Source: Clostridiales bacterium (GTDB taxonomy: Bacteria; Bacillota; Clostridia; Peptostreptococcales; NVVX01). From it: a stretch of 7,926 nt of DNA. How positions within the stretch are numbered: position 1 is the stretch's first letter; the number at the start of each line of letters is the position of its first letter. A program made the translations under genes and the position numbers. The notes under the pieces were generated by a model that searched no databases, was not told where the DNA came from, and saw only the letters and a list, made by a program, of their open reading frames with translations. The stretch spans positions 1 through 7,926 of the forward strand of contig JAJOKQ010000083.1 in NCBI GenBank assembly GCA_021129785.1, in the 5' to 3' direction. Positions 1 through 7,500 of this stretch are shown here, one piece after another.

Positions 1-504
1 TAATTGAGTAGGTGCAATATTAAAAGCAGCTACGCATGCGTCAATATTTCCATTTTTCCCAGCATGTGCGATTCCTCTCAAGTTACCCATAACTACTATA
101 TTGCCATTTGCTATTATTTCTGCTCCGGGATTCACATCTCCAAAAATTACAATGTTTCCTTCATAATATAGCCTCTGTCCTGATCTAATAGTCTTATGAA
201 TAAATTTTGTAGCTCCTTCTACTATTCCACTAAAAAAAGCTTCTTCAGTTGTATCAAGAGGTTCTTCCCTTATGATGTTAATATCATATTTTTCCGATAT
301 TAAACTTTCTAATTCTCTTTTTTCTTCATTCGTTATAATGCTACTTTGTATTTCTAGCATGTTAGCTCCTTTAAAAAAAGAGCTTGATTTGTCCAGTTTT
401 TCCATCATTTTCATTTTGATTGATTTGTAATCAGTTTTGCTATCTATATGCACAAAAATCCCTTTTTTCGTGCCCTTAAACTCAATTATACTATCTAGAG
501 ACAT
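1..504 (-). CDS. minC: Septum site-determining protein MinC (N-terminal 168 codons, runs off the left end)
   Basis: MinC is the division inhibitor that, with the membrane ATPase MinD, blocks FtsZ ring formation away from midcell. The visible 168 residues comprise an N-terminal FtsZ-inhibiting domain (about residues 1-80, starting MSLDSIIEFKGTKKGIFVHI), a linker, and the start of the beta-helical C-terminal domain. That domain is recognised by TIRSGQRLYYEGNIVI (105-120), FGDVNPGAEIIANGNIVVMG (121-140) and LRGIAHAG (142-149), which are hallmark MinC strings. The family is usually a little over 200 residues, so the last 40-60 residues lie outside the window; no frameshift is seen. The ATG at 504-502 is preceded by GGAGAGGAG (519-511) with a 6-base spacer, which fixes the start. 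The gene lies 102 bases after mrdA in the same direction. In this AT-rich gap TATAGT resembles a -10 box but has no good -35, so cotranscription with mrdA is the simplest reading. minD is expected next, outside the window (inference). Confidence 0.96.
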   Translation of the reverse strand, partial: MSLDSIIEFKGTKKGIFVHIDSKTDYKSIKMKMMEKLDKSSSFFKGANMLEIQSSIITNEEKRELESLISEKYDINIIREEPLDTTEEAFFSGIVEGATKFIHKTIRSGQRLYYEGNIVIFGDVNPGAEIIANGNIVVMGNLRGIAHAGKNGNIDACVAAFNIAPTQL

Positions 505-606
505 ATTAAACTCCTCTCCGCCTTAAATACTACCACTATATAATTCTGCATTAAACATAAAAATCCTTCTAAATTTCACAAAAAAATGTTTTGTCATACA
601 ATAATA

Positions 607-3402
607 CTATCTTCTTAGTATATTTTCGTTCAATCTACGCCCTTCATTTTCTAATAAATTCAGTCCCATATGCTCAGCGACAATTTCTCTAAATATTGGA
701 GCAGCAAACCCTCCAGAACCACCTTGGAAAATCAGTACCGAAATTGCAATTTCTGGATCTTGATAGGGTGCAAAACCTGTATACCAAGCAAAGTCATCGT
801 ACTCCTCTTTAAATTGATTAATTATTTGGTTCGTTACGCTAGGATTCAATAGCCTTATCGCTTGTCTCATAGTTGATGCTTCGTCTTCGTATTTACCTTC
901 ATTTTCTTCGACTAGTTCTGCCATCTTCCCTCTAACTTCAATTTCATCTAGATTAAAGTGTTTTAAATTGTTGAGCAAATAATCTACTTCATTAATTGGA
1001 GGTATAAATCCCGATTTTTGTGCTGTTCCTGTTTTACCTGCCACATCTACTGGTAAATTCGTAAAGTACCTTCTTGCAGTTCCACTTTCATTAACTTGGA
1101 ACATTCCGTGGTTGATTATTGCTAAATTTTCTTCATCCTCAAATACAATCCTATCAATTAGTTTAGGCTCAAACTCGTGTAATACTTCTCCCCTATGATT
1201 TTGTATTCTTCTCAAAATACTTGTTTCCATTCTATAACCACCATTGGCTAATATTTCCATAAATTTATTCATCTGTAGCGGTGTATACGCGTGTTCTCCT
1301 TGACCGATTGAAAAATTAAGACTATCTGCTGTAGTCCACTTTGCAAAATTAAAATAATCAAATTTGATTACATCAGTATACTCATTTGCCTTATCCAGTG
1401 CAAAACCTAAAGATAATAGTCTGTTTACGATAGTTCCTCTTGAAGGGTTGGCTTGGGTCCAGCTTACAATTTCTTCGATTATTTCCTCTATTCTCTCTAA
1501 GCTAACTTCATTTTCTAGATTAAAATCATCGGGTGTTATCCTTCTTCTAAGATCTCTACTTAATAGTGTTTTAGTCGTTCTTAATTTGTTTTCAATTGAT
1601 GGAATACCTCCTGATCTTTCTCTAGGAACATCAATTTCAATTCCAGTCCTATCATTAAGTCCAAATTTGTGTGTAAGCTCTAATATAGCATAAACATCAA
1701 TATCAAACGGGAGAGTTTTCTTCGCACCAAAATCAAATCCTGCACCTAGTGAGTAGAAAAAGAAATTGTTCGAGTCAGCAATAGCTTCGACAATATTTTG
1801 TCGTCCCATTGTTCCTCTGCTCTGATTCCAAAGCCAGTTACCAAATGTACGATTGCCAATTTCAACAAATCCTCTATCTAAAATCTTGAAATCCGGACTC
1901 ATTCCTCTCTCAAGTGCAGCTAACCCAACGATCATCTTATATGTTGAACCGGGCTGCACTGCTGTACTTAAAGCTATGTTAGCAAGAGGTCTTGGTGCCA
2001 ACAAATCTCTTTCATTTTCTGGCTTCAAACTTCTCCAATCTCTGGTGCTTATACCAGTTGCAAATAGATTCGGATCGAACGCAGGATAATTAGCTAATGC
2101 TAAGACTTCCCCAGTTTTTATATCAGTAACAACTACTGATGCTGAGTTGGCATTTTCCCTTACCCCCGCTCTTGAAGAATAAAGTAAATCTCTTCCCCAT
2201 TGCGTTTCGAATATTCCTCCTACTTGAATAGTTTCTAGCACTTCTTGTAGAACCTTCTCTGCCTTCATCTGCAAGTTTAAATCAATCGTTAAATAAATTG
2301 TATCTCCTATTATAGGATCTTCACGTTTTGTCACGCTTTGAAGTCTTCCTCTAGAATCAACAATTACTTCTTGAAAACCATCTTGTCCTTTTAAGTTCAG
2401 TTCAAAACTATGCTCAATTCCTGTCTTCCCAATTAAATCTGTTCCCCTATACCCGAGTTCATTTATAAACTTATCTATTTCATGTTGTTGTGATATTTTA
2501 CCTATAAAACCAATAACATGAGATGCAAGTTCTCCATGTGGATAGTGTCTGACAGGTTCAACTACAATATTCACTCCCGGGAAATCATAAATATTTTCTT
2601 CTATGTCAATTACAGATTGCCTAGATATATCATGTGCTACTTCTACAGGCCTGTACTGCAAAAATCCTTGTTTTCTTAATTGCTCTCTAATTACCATAAT
2701 TTTTCTAGCATCACTGTCTGAAAATAATTCAGGGATTCTATATACATGATTTTTCACGTGCTGAAATGCATCAAAAGCTGAAATCTCAAAATCATTAATC
2801 CTATTAGTAGCTAGCCACTCTTCTTTTCTCATTTGATCAATAAATTTCCACGTTCTGATAGATATTGGCACAGTCAAATTAGGAACTCTAAGTAACTGTT
2901 GTTGCGCTTTAACTGGGTTTGTCTCTACAATCCCGTAACGCTCTAGCATAATATTAAAAGACTCTTTAGCGGATAAATCAGCATGAATATCATGCCTATA
3001 TTTCCATTCACTAATTTCTATATCGTAAATAAAATCAAAGTCTCCATTTTCGCTAATAATTATCGGAAACTCATCTTCATATGTGTCCCCGTTTTTTTCC
3101 AATATTCTAACAATGTCTAGCGACACTCCATTAATTTTTTCATCAACAACTTCATTTTTGATTACTTGCACCGTAAAACTTGGTCTGTTTCCTGCTATTA
3201 AGCGCCCATATCTATCTCTTATCTCGCCCCTTGGCGCAGTCAAAGGAATATTCTTGAAAATCCTATTCTCTGACATTTTTCTATATTCTTCCCCTTCAAC
3301 AATCATCAAAGACGCTAATCGTAGCACGACAATCAAAAATAACAACATGAAAACAAGAGTTATTACATTATACCTATTTTTTAGTTTTTTTGGAGTCATC
3401 AC
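607..3402 (-). CDS. mrdA: Class B penicillin-binding protein 2 (elongation transpeptidase), with large insertions
   Basis: This is a DD-transpeptidase that cross-links peptidoglycan during lateral wall growth, working with MreBCD and a RodA-type glycosyltransferase at the outer membrane face. Residues 1-10 are basic and cytoplasmic, and about 11-35 form a single signal anchor. PRGEIRDRYGRLIAG (57-71) opens the pedestal/dimerisation domain, which contains HVIGFIGKIS (295-304) and GIEHSFELNLKGQDG (328-342). The transpeptidase domain has all three catalytic motifs: STYK (nucleophile S486, K489), SNN (544-546) and KTG (790-792), plus SIGQG (698-702). At 931 residues it is much longer than typical MrdA (about 630-720). 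Much of the excess is a segment at about 604-685 (between the GIPS motif and SIGQG) and one at about 797-872 (between KTG and the WYTGFAPY strand). The protein contains no cysteine. The start is GTG at 3402 or ATG at 3399; GAGAGAAG upstream fits either. It follows mreD by 68 bases. The domain call is secure; the symbol rests on the mreBCD context (pbp2/pbpA are synonyms). Confidence 0.95.
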   Translation of the reverse strand: MMTPKKLKNRYNVITLVFMLLFLIVVLRLASLMIVEGEEYRKMSENRIFKNIPLTAPRGEIRDRYGRLIAGNRPSFTVQVIKNEVVDEKINGVSLDIVRILEKNGDTYEDEFPIIISENGDFDFIYDIEISEWKYRHDIHADLSAKESFNIMLERYGIVETNPVKAQQQLLRVPNLTVPISIRTWKFIDQMRKEEWLATNRINDFEISAFDAFQHVKNHVYRIPELFSDSDARKIMVIREQLRKQGFLQYRPVEVAHDISRQSVIDIEENIYDFPGVNIVVEPVRHYPHGELASHVIGFIGKISQQHEIDKFINELGYRGTDLIGKTGIEHSFELNLKGQDGFQEVIVDSRGRLQSVTKREDPIIGDTIYLTIDLNLQMKAEKVLQEVLETIQVGGIFETQWGRDLLYSSRAGVRENANSASVVVTDIKTGEVLALANYPAFDPNLFATGISTRDWRSLKPENERDLLAPRPLANIALSTAVQPGSTYKMIVGLAALERGMSPDFKILDRGFVEIGNRTFGNWLWNQSRGTMGRQNIVEAIADSNNFFFYSLGAGFDFGAKKTLPFDIDVYAILELTHKFGLNDRTGIEIDVPRERSGGIPSIENKLRTTKTLLSRDLRRRITPDDFNLENEVSLERIEEIIEEIVSWTQANPSRGTIVNRLLSLGFALDKANEYTDVIKFDYFNFAKWTTADSLNFSIGQGEHAYTPLQMNKFMEILANGGYRMETSILRRIQNHRGEVLHEFEPKLIDRIVFEDEENLAIINHGMFQVNESGTARRYFTNLPVDVAGKTGTAQKSGFIPPINEVDYLLNNLKHFNLDEIEVRGKMAELVEENEGKYEDEASTMRQAIRLLNPSVTNQIINQFKEEYDDFAWYTGFAPYQDPEIAISVLIFQGGSGGFAAPIFREIVAEHMGLNLLENEGRRLNENILRR

Positions 3403-3445
3403 TCATCATCTTCTCTCAAGTAATAATTTCATCTGCTAACACAAA

Positions 3446-3460
3446 GGTGTAAGAAACACC
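3446..3460 (-). other. Small hairpin in the mreD-mrdA gap
   Basis: On the minus strand GGTGT and ACACC form a perfect 5-bp stem with a TTCTT loop, followed by TTTGTGTT. The stem sits between the mreD stop codon and the mrdA ribosome binding site. It is too short, and its T-tract too interrupted, for a confident terminator. A partial attenuator or an mRNA processing/stability stem are possible, but this may be chance. Confidence 0.25.
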
Positions 3461-3470
3461 CCGTTGCCAC

Positions 3471-3971
3471 CTAGTAATATTCTTTTTTCATTATTTTAGA
3501 ATTAATTAGCTTAGTTAGATAAATATATATTGGAATAGATAAAACAAGATTATATGGCATCTCCACTATGATAGACTTTCTAAACAACAATAAGACTTCG
3601 GTAGTAAAGCCTAAAAAATAAATAAAAAATAAATTTATGCATGCGTTTAAAATAGTTGATATTGCAGTTAATAAAATAGGTGTTATGATGTTTTCCTTTA
3701 TTATTTTCTGACTCATCATACCTATAAAATATCCTGTAAGCATGTATGCAAGTGCATTCAGGCCTATTGCTCTACCAAATATCACATCTTGTATTAATCC
3801 CGCAATCACACCAATAACTGCACCCTTGTTTTTCCCAAAATGTACTGCAAATGTGATTATTATAATAAGCGTTGTGTTAGGGAGCACGCCTAAAAAACTT
3901 AAATTATGCAGTGCAGTACTCTGCATAATGAAATTTCCAACAATAATAATTCCAATAATTAAGTTTTTCAA
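3471..3971 (-). CDS. mreD: Rod shape-determining membrane protein MreD
   Basis: MreD is the polytopic membrane subunit of the rod complex, bridging MreC, the PBP2/RodA synthase and the MreB filaments. The 166-residue product is strongly hydrophobic, with about five membrane-spanning stretches (roughly 3-20, 30-45, 52-65, 72-88 and 98-122, with a further one near 140-155). The family signature is visible as GVIAGLIQDVIFGRAIGLNA, then LAYMLTGYFIGMM. Length is normal for the family. The start is TTG at 3971-3969: AGGAGGAG (3986-3979) lies 7 bases upstream, and the resulting MKNLIIGIIIVGN start is typical. That SD is made from the last codons and stop of mreC (CAG GAG GAG TAG), with 4 bases between the two genes, so translation of mreD is probably coupled to mreC. 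The C-terminus is basic (SKIMKKEYY), as expected for a cytoplasmic tail. Confidence 0.94.
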   Translation of the reverse strand: MKNLIIGIIIVGNFIMQSTALHNLSFLGVLPNTTLIIIITFAVHFGKNKGAVIGVIAGLIQDVIFGRAIGLNALAYMLTGYFIGMMSQKIIKENIITPILLTAISTILNACINLFFIYFLGFTTEVLLLFRKSIIVEMPYNLVLSIPIYIYLTKLINSKIMKKEYY

Positions 3972-3975
3972 TTGT

Positions 3976-4839
3976 CTACTCCTCCTGCAATTGATGGCTA
4001 TTATTTGGGGTAACTATAAGTACCTTTGTCAATCTATTGAAGTTTACTGCTGGTTCTATAGAAATAGTTTTTAATAGTTTGCTCTTTGAAGTATGTACTT
4101 CTGTTACTTCCCCTATAATAATTCCTTCGGGATAAAGCCCTAACCCAGAAGTTACAAGTTTGTCGCCAACTACTATTTCAAATAAATGGTCAAATAAATA
4201 ACCTGAAATTTCATTGGTAATACTTCCAGTTAGTATTCCTTGAGCCCTTGCATCTCTTAGCACTTGAAAACTCACAGAACTATTGTTATCTATAATAGAT
4301 ACTACTTTAGCCCATGTATCTCCTGTTTCATATACTCGTCCAACTAATCCTTTTGCATTTACCACAATGCTATTTTTCTCTACACCATGCTTCTTGCCAG
4401 CATTTACAGTAAATGTGTCAAACCAGTTTCCAGGATCTTTCGCAGTTATGTTTGCAACAATTGGATTACCATCTGCGCTTTCGTACAGATAGTTTAATGC
4501 ATGCTTCAATCCTCTAAGTTCTTCTAGTTCATCTTTCTTAAGTCTTAAAACGACCATTTCTTTTTCAAGCTGGTTTACTCTCTGAGAAAGCACCTCATTT
4601 TCTACTTTAATATTTTTAATGTCAATGATCGATGCTACTTCCCCGCCAATTGTATTAGTAACAGTCATAACAAAGTTTTGAACTGGAGCAAAAACGTTCC
4701 CAATCCATCTTTCTATCGTCGTTATTCTCTCTCTTTGCATCGAAGTAATTCCCATAACAACAACCAAAATTATAGACACTATTGCTATTGCTACTATTGT
4801 TCTGTCTTTACCTGCTGTTTTTGCCATTTGCCCCACCAT
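3976..4839 (-). CDS. mreC: Rod shape-determining protein MreC
   Basis: MreC is the bitopic scaffold of the elongasome. Its extracytoplasmic part binds PBP2 and its short N-terminus faces MreB. The 287-residue product has a basic N-terminus, one membrane span (about 14-33), and a coiled-coil region (about 70-112, with heptad-like VENEVLSQRVNQLEKEM). The MreC beta-domain follows, with GNWFDTFTVNAGKKHGV (137-153), GLVGRV (164-169), a DNNSSVS strand region (184-190) and TSGLGLYPEGIIIGEV (230-245), all characteristic of the family. Length is normal. The start is ambiguous. The ATG at 4839 is only 2 bases after the mreB stop and has a weak AGGG upstream. The in-frame ATG at 4827 (MAKTAGKDR) has GGTG about 6 bases ahead and would be 4 residues shorter. 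It lies between mreB and mreD in the standard mreBCD order. Confidence 0.95.
   Translation of the reverse strand: MVGQMAKTAGKDRTIVAIAIVSIILVVVMGITSMQRERITTIERWIGNVFAPVQNFVMTVTNTIGGEVASIIDIKNIKVENEVLSQRVNQLEKEMVVLRLKKDELEELRGLKHALNYLYESADGNPIVANITAKDPGNWFDTFTVNAGKKHGVEKNSIVVNAKGLVGRVYETGDTWAKVVSIIDNNSSVSFQVLRDARAQGILTGSITNEISGYLFDHLFEIVVGDKLVTSGLGLYPEGIIIGEVTEVHTSKSKLLKTISIEPAVNFNRLTKVLIVTPNNSHQLQEE
3979..3986 (-). promoter_or_regulatory. mreD ribosome binding site embedded in the mreC C-terminal codons
   Basis: AGGAGGAG on the minus strand, with a 7-base spacer to a TTG codon. It is the strongest SD of the operon, and its presence decides the non-ATG start of mreD. Because it lies within the final Gln-Glu-Glu-stop codons of mreC, ribosomes finishing mreC pass directly over it. 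Confidence 0.85.
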
Positions 4840-4841
4840 CT

Positions 4842-5873
4842 TTACCCTAATTTCTTAGGCATTATTAACACTTTTTTTAATGTATTAATCTCTTCAATTG
4901 CTCTGCCTGTACCAAGAGCAACACAGTCTAAAGGCTCTTCAGCTATTTTTACAGGCATATTAGTTTCTTTATGTACAAGTTCACTCAACCCATCTAACAT
5001 CGCTCCACCTCCAGTTAACATAATTCCCAGTTCCATAATATCTGCTGCCAGCTCTGGTGGTGTTCTTTCTAATGTATATTTTATAGCATCTATAATTTGA
5101 CTTATTGGCTCTCTCAGCGCATTTAAGATTTCGCCTGACGAAATCTCCAAAGTTTTCGGCAATCCTGAGACTAGACCTCTACCTCTTACTAGCATTTTTT
5201 CTTCTTTAGTTTTTGGAAAGGTCGAGCCTATAGATATTTTTACTGCCTCGGCAGTCCTTTCGCCAATCATCAATTTATATTCCCGTCTTATATAATTAAT
5301 AATTGCTTCATCTAATTCATCTCCACCAACTCTGATTGATCTAGACATTACAATACCACCTAAAGATATTATAGCTACCTCTGTAGTTCCCCCTCCTATA
5401 TCAACAACCATACTACCAGTAGGCTCTTCTACTGGCAGCCCAGCACCTATTGCAGCTGCCATTGGTTCTTCTATTAAATAAGCTTCTCTAGCACCTGCAA
5501 GGTAAGCTGCTTCTTCAACTGCTCTTTTTTCAACTTCTGTTACTCCTGAAGGAACACATACTATAACCCGTGGTCTGACAAAGCCTTTTCTATTGTATGC
5601 TTTTCGAATAAAATACTTCAGCATATTCTGTGTTATATCAAAATCAGCTATTACACCATCTCTCATCGGCCTAATTGCAGCAATATTACCTGGTGTCCTT
5701 CCTATCATTCTTTTTGCTTCTTCACCAACTGCCAAGACTGTTTTAACATCACTCCTTATTGCAACAACCGAAGGTTCTCGTACGACGATTCCCTTTCCTT
5801 GCACATAAACTAAAATATTAGCTGTTCCTAAATCAATCCCTATATTTTTTGAAAACATATTAAGTATGCTCAT
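4842..5873 (-). CDS. mreB: Rod shape-determining protein MreB (bacterial actin)
   Basis: MreB is an actin-fold ATPase that forms membrane-bound filaments orienting lateral wall synthesis. The 343-residue length is standard. Nucleotide-binding motifs are intact: phosphate-1 IGIDLGTANI (11-20), the connect region EEPMAAAIGAG (135-145), phosphate-2 VVDIGGGTTEVA (156-167), the adenosine motif GIMLTGGGAML (283-293), and DCVALGTGRAI (316-326). The N-terminal MSILNMFSKN may be a short amphipathic membrane-binding segment, as known in MreB. The ATG at 5873 has a perfect AGGAGG (5886-5881) 7 bases upstream. The paralogues Mbl and MreBH share these motifs, but direct linkage to mreC and mreD favours MreB. 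It starts 16 bases after radC and ends 2 bases before mreC. Confidence 0.97.
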   Translation of the reverse strand: MSILNMFSKNIGIDLGTANILVYVQGKGIVVREPSVVAIRSDVKTVLAVGEEAKRMIGRTPGNIAAIRPMRDGVIADFDITQNMLKYFIRKAYNRKGFVRPRVIVCVPSGVTEVEKRAVEEAAYLAGAREAYLIEEPMAAAIGAGLPVEEPTGSMVVDIGGGTTEVAIISLGGIVMSRSIRVGGDELDEAIINYIRREYKLMIGERTAEAVKISIGSTFPKTKEEKMLVRGRGLVSGLPKTLEISSGEILNALREPISQIIDAIKYTLERTPPELAADIMELGIMLTGGGAMLDGLSELVHKETNMPVKIAEEPLDCVALGTGRAIEEINTLKKVLIMPKKLG

Positions 5874-5889
5874 TCATTTTCCTCCTAAG

Positions 5890-6612
5890 TTATAAATCCA
5901 TTAGATGTTTTTCTTTCAAGCTACAATATACTCCATCTCCGATTATTATGTGATCTATCACTGCTATCCCAATTAGTTTCCCTGCTTCTACCAACCTCTT
6001 TGTTACTTGAACATCCTCATTACTTGGCGTGGGGTCTCCACTTGGGTGGTTATGTGCTAGAATAATTGACGAACTGTTCCTTTTAATTGCTTTTACAAAT
6101 ACTTCACGCGGGTGGACTATCGAAGAATTCAAGCTCCCTACCGAAATATTCTCTACCACAATTAATTCGTTTTTTGTATTTAACAACAATATACTAAAAT
6201 GCTCTTTTTTTAGATAACGCATATTCTCCATTATAATATTGCTAACATCATCAGGACTCTTTATCTTATTATAATTATTAACTTTTGACGACAAAGCTAT
6301 ACGTTTACCTAATTCAACTGCAGCGATTAATTTTGCTGATTTTGCTAATCCAATACCTTTAATCTCAGTTAATTCTTCAACAGTACAATCTGTAAAATAC
6401 CGTAACCCTTCCTGCGAATACGTTAACACGCTTTCTGCAAGCGCAACTGCAGACTTTTCTTTAGTCCCTGTCGATAATAAAATTGCAAAAAGTTCAGCAT
6501 TCGAAAGAACATGCGCTCCATGATTAAGCAATCTTTCTCTTGGCCTTTCATTAGTTGGCAAATCATGAATCCTAACAAAATAGTTCCCTGTTTTTTTGTT
6601 GTCTATCCCCAT
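5890..6612 (-). CDS. radC: RadC family JAMM/MPN-domain protein
   Basis: RadC-family proteins combine an N-terminal helix-hairpin-helix region with a C-terminal JAMM metalloprotease-like domain. The name comes from an old DNA-repair assignment that has since been withdrawn, and the cellular role is unsettled. Visible signs, numbered from the ATG: RIHDLPTNERPRERLL near 14-29; HhH-like ELTEIKGIGLAKSAKLIAA near 80-98; SIVHPREVFVKAI near 164-176; and the metal-binding motif HNHPSGDPTPSNED near 187-200, with His, His and Asp ligands intact. The product is 240 residues, within the usual range. The ATG at 6612 is chosen because a G-rich SD (GGGGGA, 6628-6623) precedes it; an upstream in-frame TTG at 6630 has no SD and would add 6 residues. 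The gene is cotranscribed with its neighbours: it begins 28 bases after DUF4321 and ends 16 bases before mreB. Confidence 0.95.
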   Translation of the reverse strand: MGIDNKKTGNYFVRIHDLPTNERPRERLLNHGAHVLSNAELFAILLSTGTKEKSAVALAESVLTYSQEGLRYFTDCTVEELTEIKGIGLAKSAKLIAAVELGKRIALSSKVNNYNKIKSPDDVSNIIMENMRYLKKEHFSILLLNTKNELIVVENISVGSLNSSIVHPREVFVKAIKRNSSSIILAHNHPSGDPTPSNEDVQVTKRLVEAGKLIGIAVIDHIIIGDGVYCSLKEKHLMDL

Positions 6613-6640
6613 ACAAATATTTTCCCCCAAATATCAAATA

Positions 6641-6889
6641 TTATAGTTTGTTAAAAATTATTATAGCTAATACTAAACCTATTATTCCTGCTAAATTGAT
6701 ATTAGCTAAAAATGTTATACTAAAAAAAACAAATCCTAAATTCACTTTAAAATCTTCTATACCAAGTGAACCTGGTCCGTACGAAAGCATAGGTATAAAA
6801 TCGCCTAATAACATAGCTATCACACTGCCTAACACAAATCCAGTTACTAATAACAAGAGTAGCAACCAAGGATTACTATATTTTTTCAT
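6641..6889 (-). CDS. DUF4321 family small membrane protein
   Basis: This is an 82-residue protein with two membrane spans (about 7-29 and 50-80) separated by a short polar stretch. GFVLGSVIAMLLGDFIPML, the GPGSLGIEDFKVNLG linker and a C-terminal ANINLAGIIGLVLAIIIF segment match my recollection of DUF4321 proteins, which commonly sit beside radC/mreB in Clostridia. The function is unknown. The ATG at 6889 follows GAGGTG (6900-6895) by 5 bases, and that SD overlaps the stop codon of the upstream Gx gene, indicating translational coupling. In many Clostridia I would expect maf (a nucleotide pyrophosphatase gene) between DUF4321 and radC; it is not here. The family call is by eye and moderately sure; a genuine small membrane protein is very likely. 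Confidence 0.8.
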   Translation of the reverse strand: MKKYSNPWLLLLLLVTGFVLGSVIAMLLGDFIPMLSYGPGSLGIEDFKVNLGFVFFSITFLANINLAGIIGLVLAIIIFNKL

Positions 6890-6893
6890 TTTT

Positions 6894-7412
6894 TCACCTC
6901 TGCGTCGCTGTATTTAGCCTTCTTAATACGTTAACTGCTGTAAACCCTATAAATGAACCTGTAAATATACTTACTAACATCATTATTGGTAGGTAAATAA
7001 ATAGGCGCATATTACTTACTAGCAAACTAGCTACAAATAATTGTGCTATATTATGCCCGATAGCACCTAACAAGCTTACACCAATTAGACTAAAGTATTT
7101 GCTTAAATGCTTATAAGCTGCCCACATTAAAACTGTGCTAACTATCGCACCGCTTATGCTATACAACGTCGACATAACTGATCCTATAATTAGACCCCCA
7201 ATTATGCACCTTAGAGTATTCACCAAAATAGCATACTTCAAACCAAATATCACTAATGTAACTAGTGCTATAATATTAGCTAATCCCAGTTTTGCCCCAG
7301 GGGCAAAACTAATTAATGGATTGGGAATATATGCCTCTATCATATGAAGTGCAATCCCTAATGACGTAAGCATAGCAATTTGGACAAATCTTTTAGTCAG
7401 CAATGTTATCAC
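6894..7412 (-). CDS. Gx transporter family / heptaprenyl diphosphate synthase component I-like membrane protein
   Basis: This 172-residue polytopic membrane protein has about five spans. The family signature is clear: LGIALHMIEAYIPNP, then FAPGAKLGLANIIALVTLVIFG, GGLIIGSVMSTLYSISGAIVS and GVSLLGAIGHNIAQLFVASLL. These match the family labelled Gx transporter or heptaprenyl diphosphate synthase component I (Pfam Hpre_diP_synt_I). The enzyme name is probably misleading, since the protein looks like a small substrate-binding or transport membrane protein, and its substrate is unknown. The start is uncertain: GTG at 7412, or TTG at 7403 giving MLTKRFVQIAML, with GAAAGAG/GAGTG as a weak SD. It is the first gene of the block; the nearest putative promoter lies about 40 bases upstream, and its stop is 4 bases before DUF4321. 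Its position ahead of radC-mreBCD is typical of Clostridia from memory. Confidence 0.85.
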   Translation of the reverse strand: MITLLTKRFVQIAMLTSLGIALHMIEAYIPNPLISFAPGAKLGLANIIALVTLVIFGLKYAILVNTLRCIIGGLIIGSVMSTLYSISGAIVSTVLMWAAYKHLSKYFSLIGVSLLGAIGHNIAQLFVASLLVSNMRLFIYLPIMMLVSIFTGSFIGFTAVNVLRRLNTATQR

Positions 7413-7448
7413 TCTTTCAAAAAAATGTCTTTCACATCTTCCTTCTCT

Positions 7449-7457
7449 ATTCTAACA
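7449..7457 (-). promoter_or_regulatory. Putative extended -10 promoter of the operon
   Basis: On the minus strand TGTTAGAAT provides a TG-n extended -10 with TAGAAT (5 of 6 to consensus); no good -35 is seen 16-18 bases upstream. Initiation would fall near 7442, giving a leader of about 30 bases to the GTG at 7412. It is the closest promoter-like sequence to the operon, but unproven. Confidence 0.35.
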
Positions 7458-7500
7458 CACTTTTTAGTTCTTTTCTTTACAGTTTATTTACATTTTCAAT

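Noticed and set aside
573..597. Terminator after mrdA (ACAAAA with TTTTGT)
   Set aside because: The stem is six A:T-rich pairs with no G+C core and no following T-run on the minus strand.
505..606. Dedicated promoter for minC in the mrdA-minC gap
   Set aside because: TATAGT and a TTGTAT-like hexamer occur, but no pair has good matches with 16-18 spacing, and AT-rich sequence gives such hits by chance.
3742..4074. Plus-strand open frames across the window (for example 1364-1693, 1853-2089, 3083-3439, 3742-4074, 4678-5100, 6648-6917)
   Set aside because: Each lies antisense to a well-supported minus-strand gene, and the translations show no family features or plausible ribosome binding sites. 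They are reverse-frame shadows.
4842..5873. Mbl or MreBH paralogue instead of MreB
   Set aside because: Sequence motifs cannot exclude it, but immediate linkage to mreC and mreD favours MreB.
5890..6612. RadC as a DNA repair protein
   Set aside because: The name is historical; the visible JAMM motif does not show a repair role, so no repair function was assigned.
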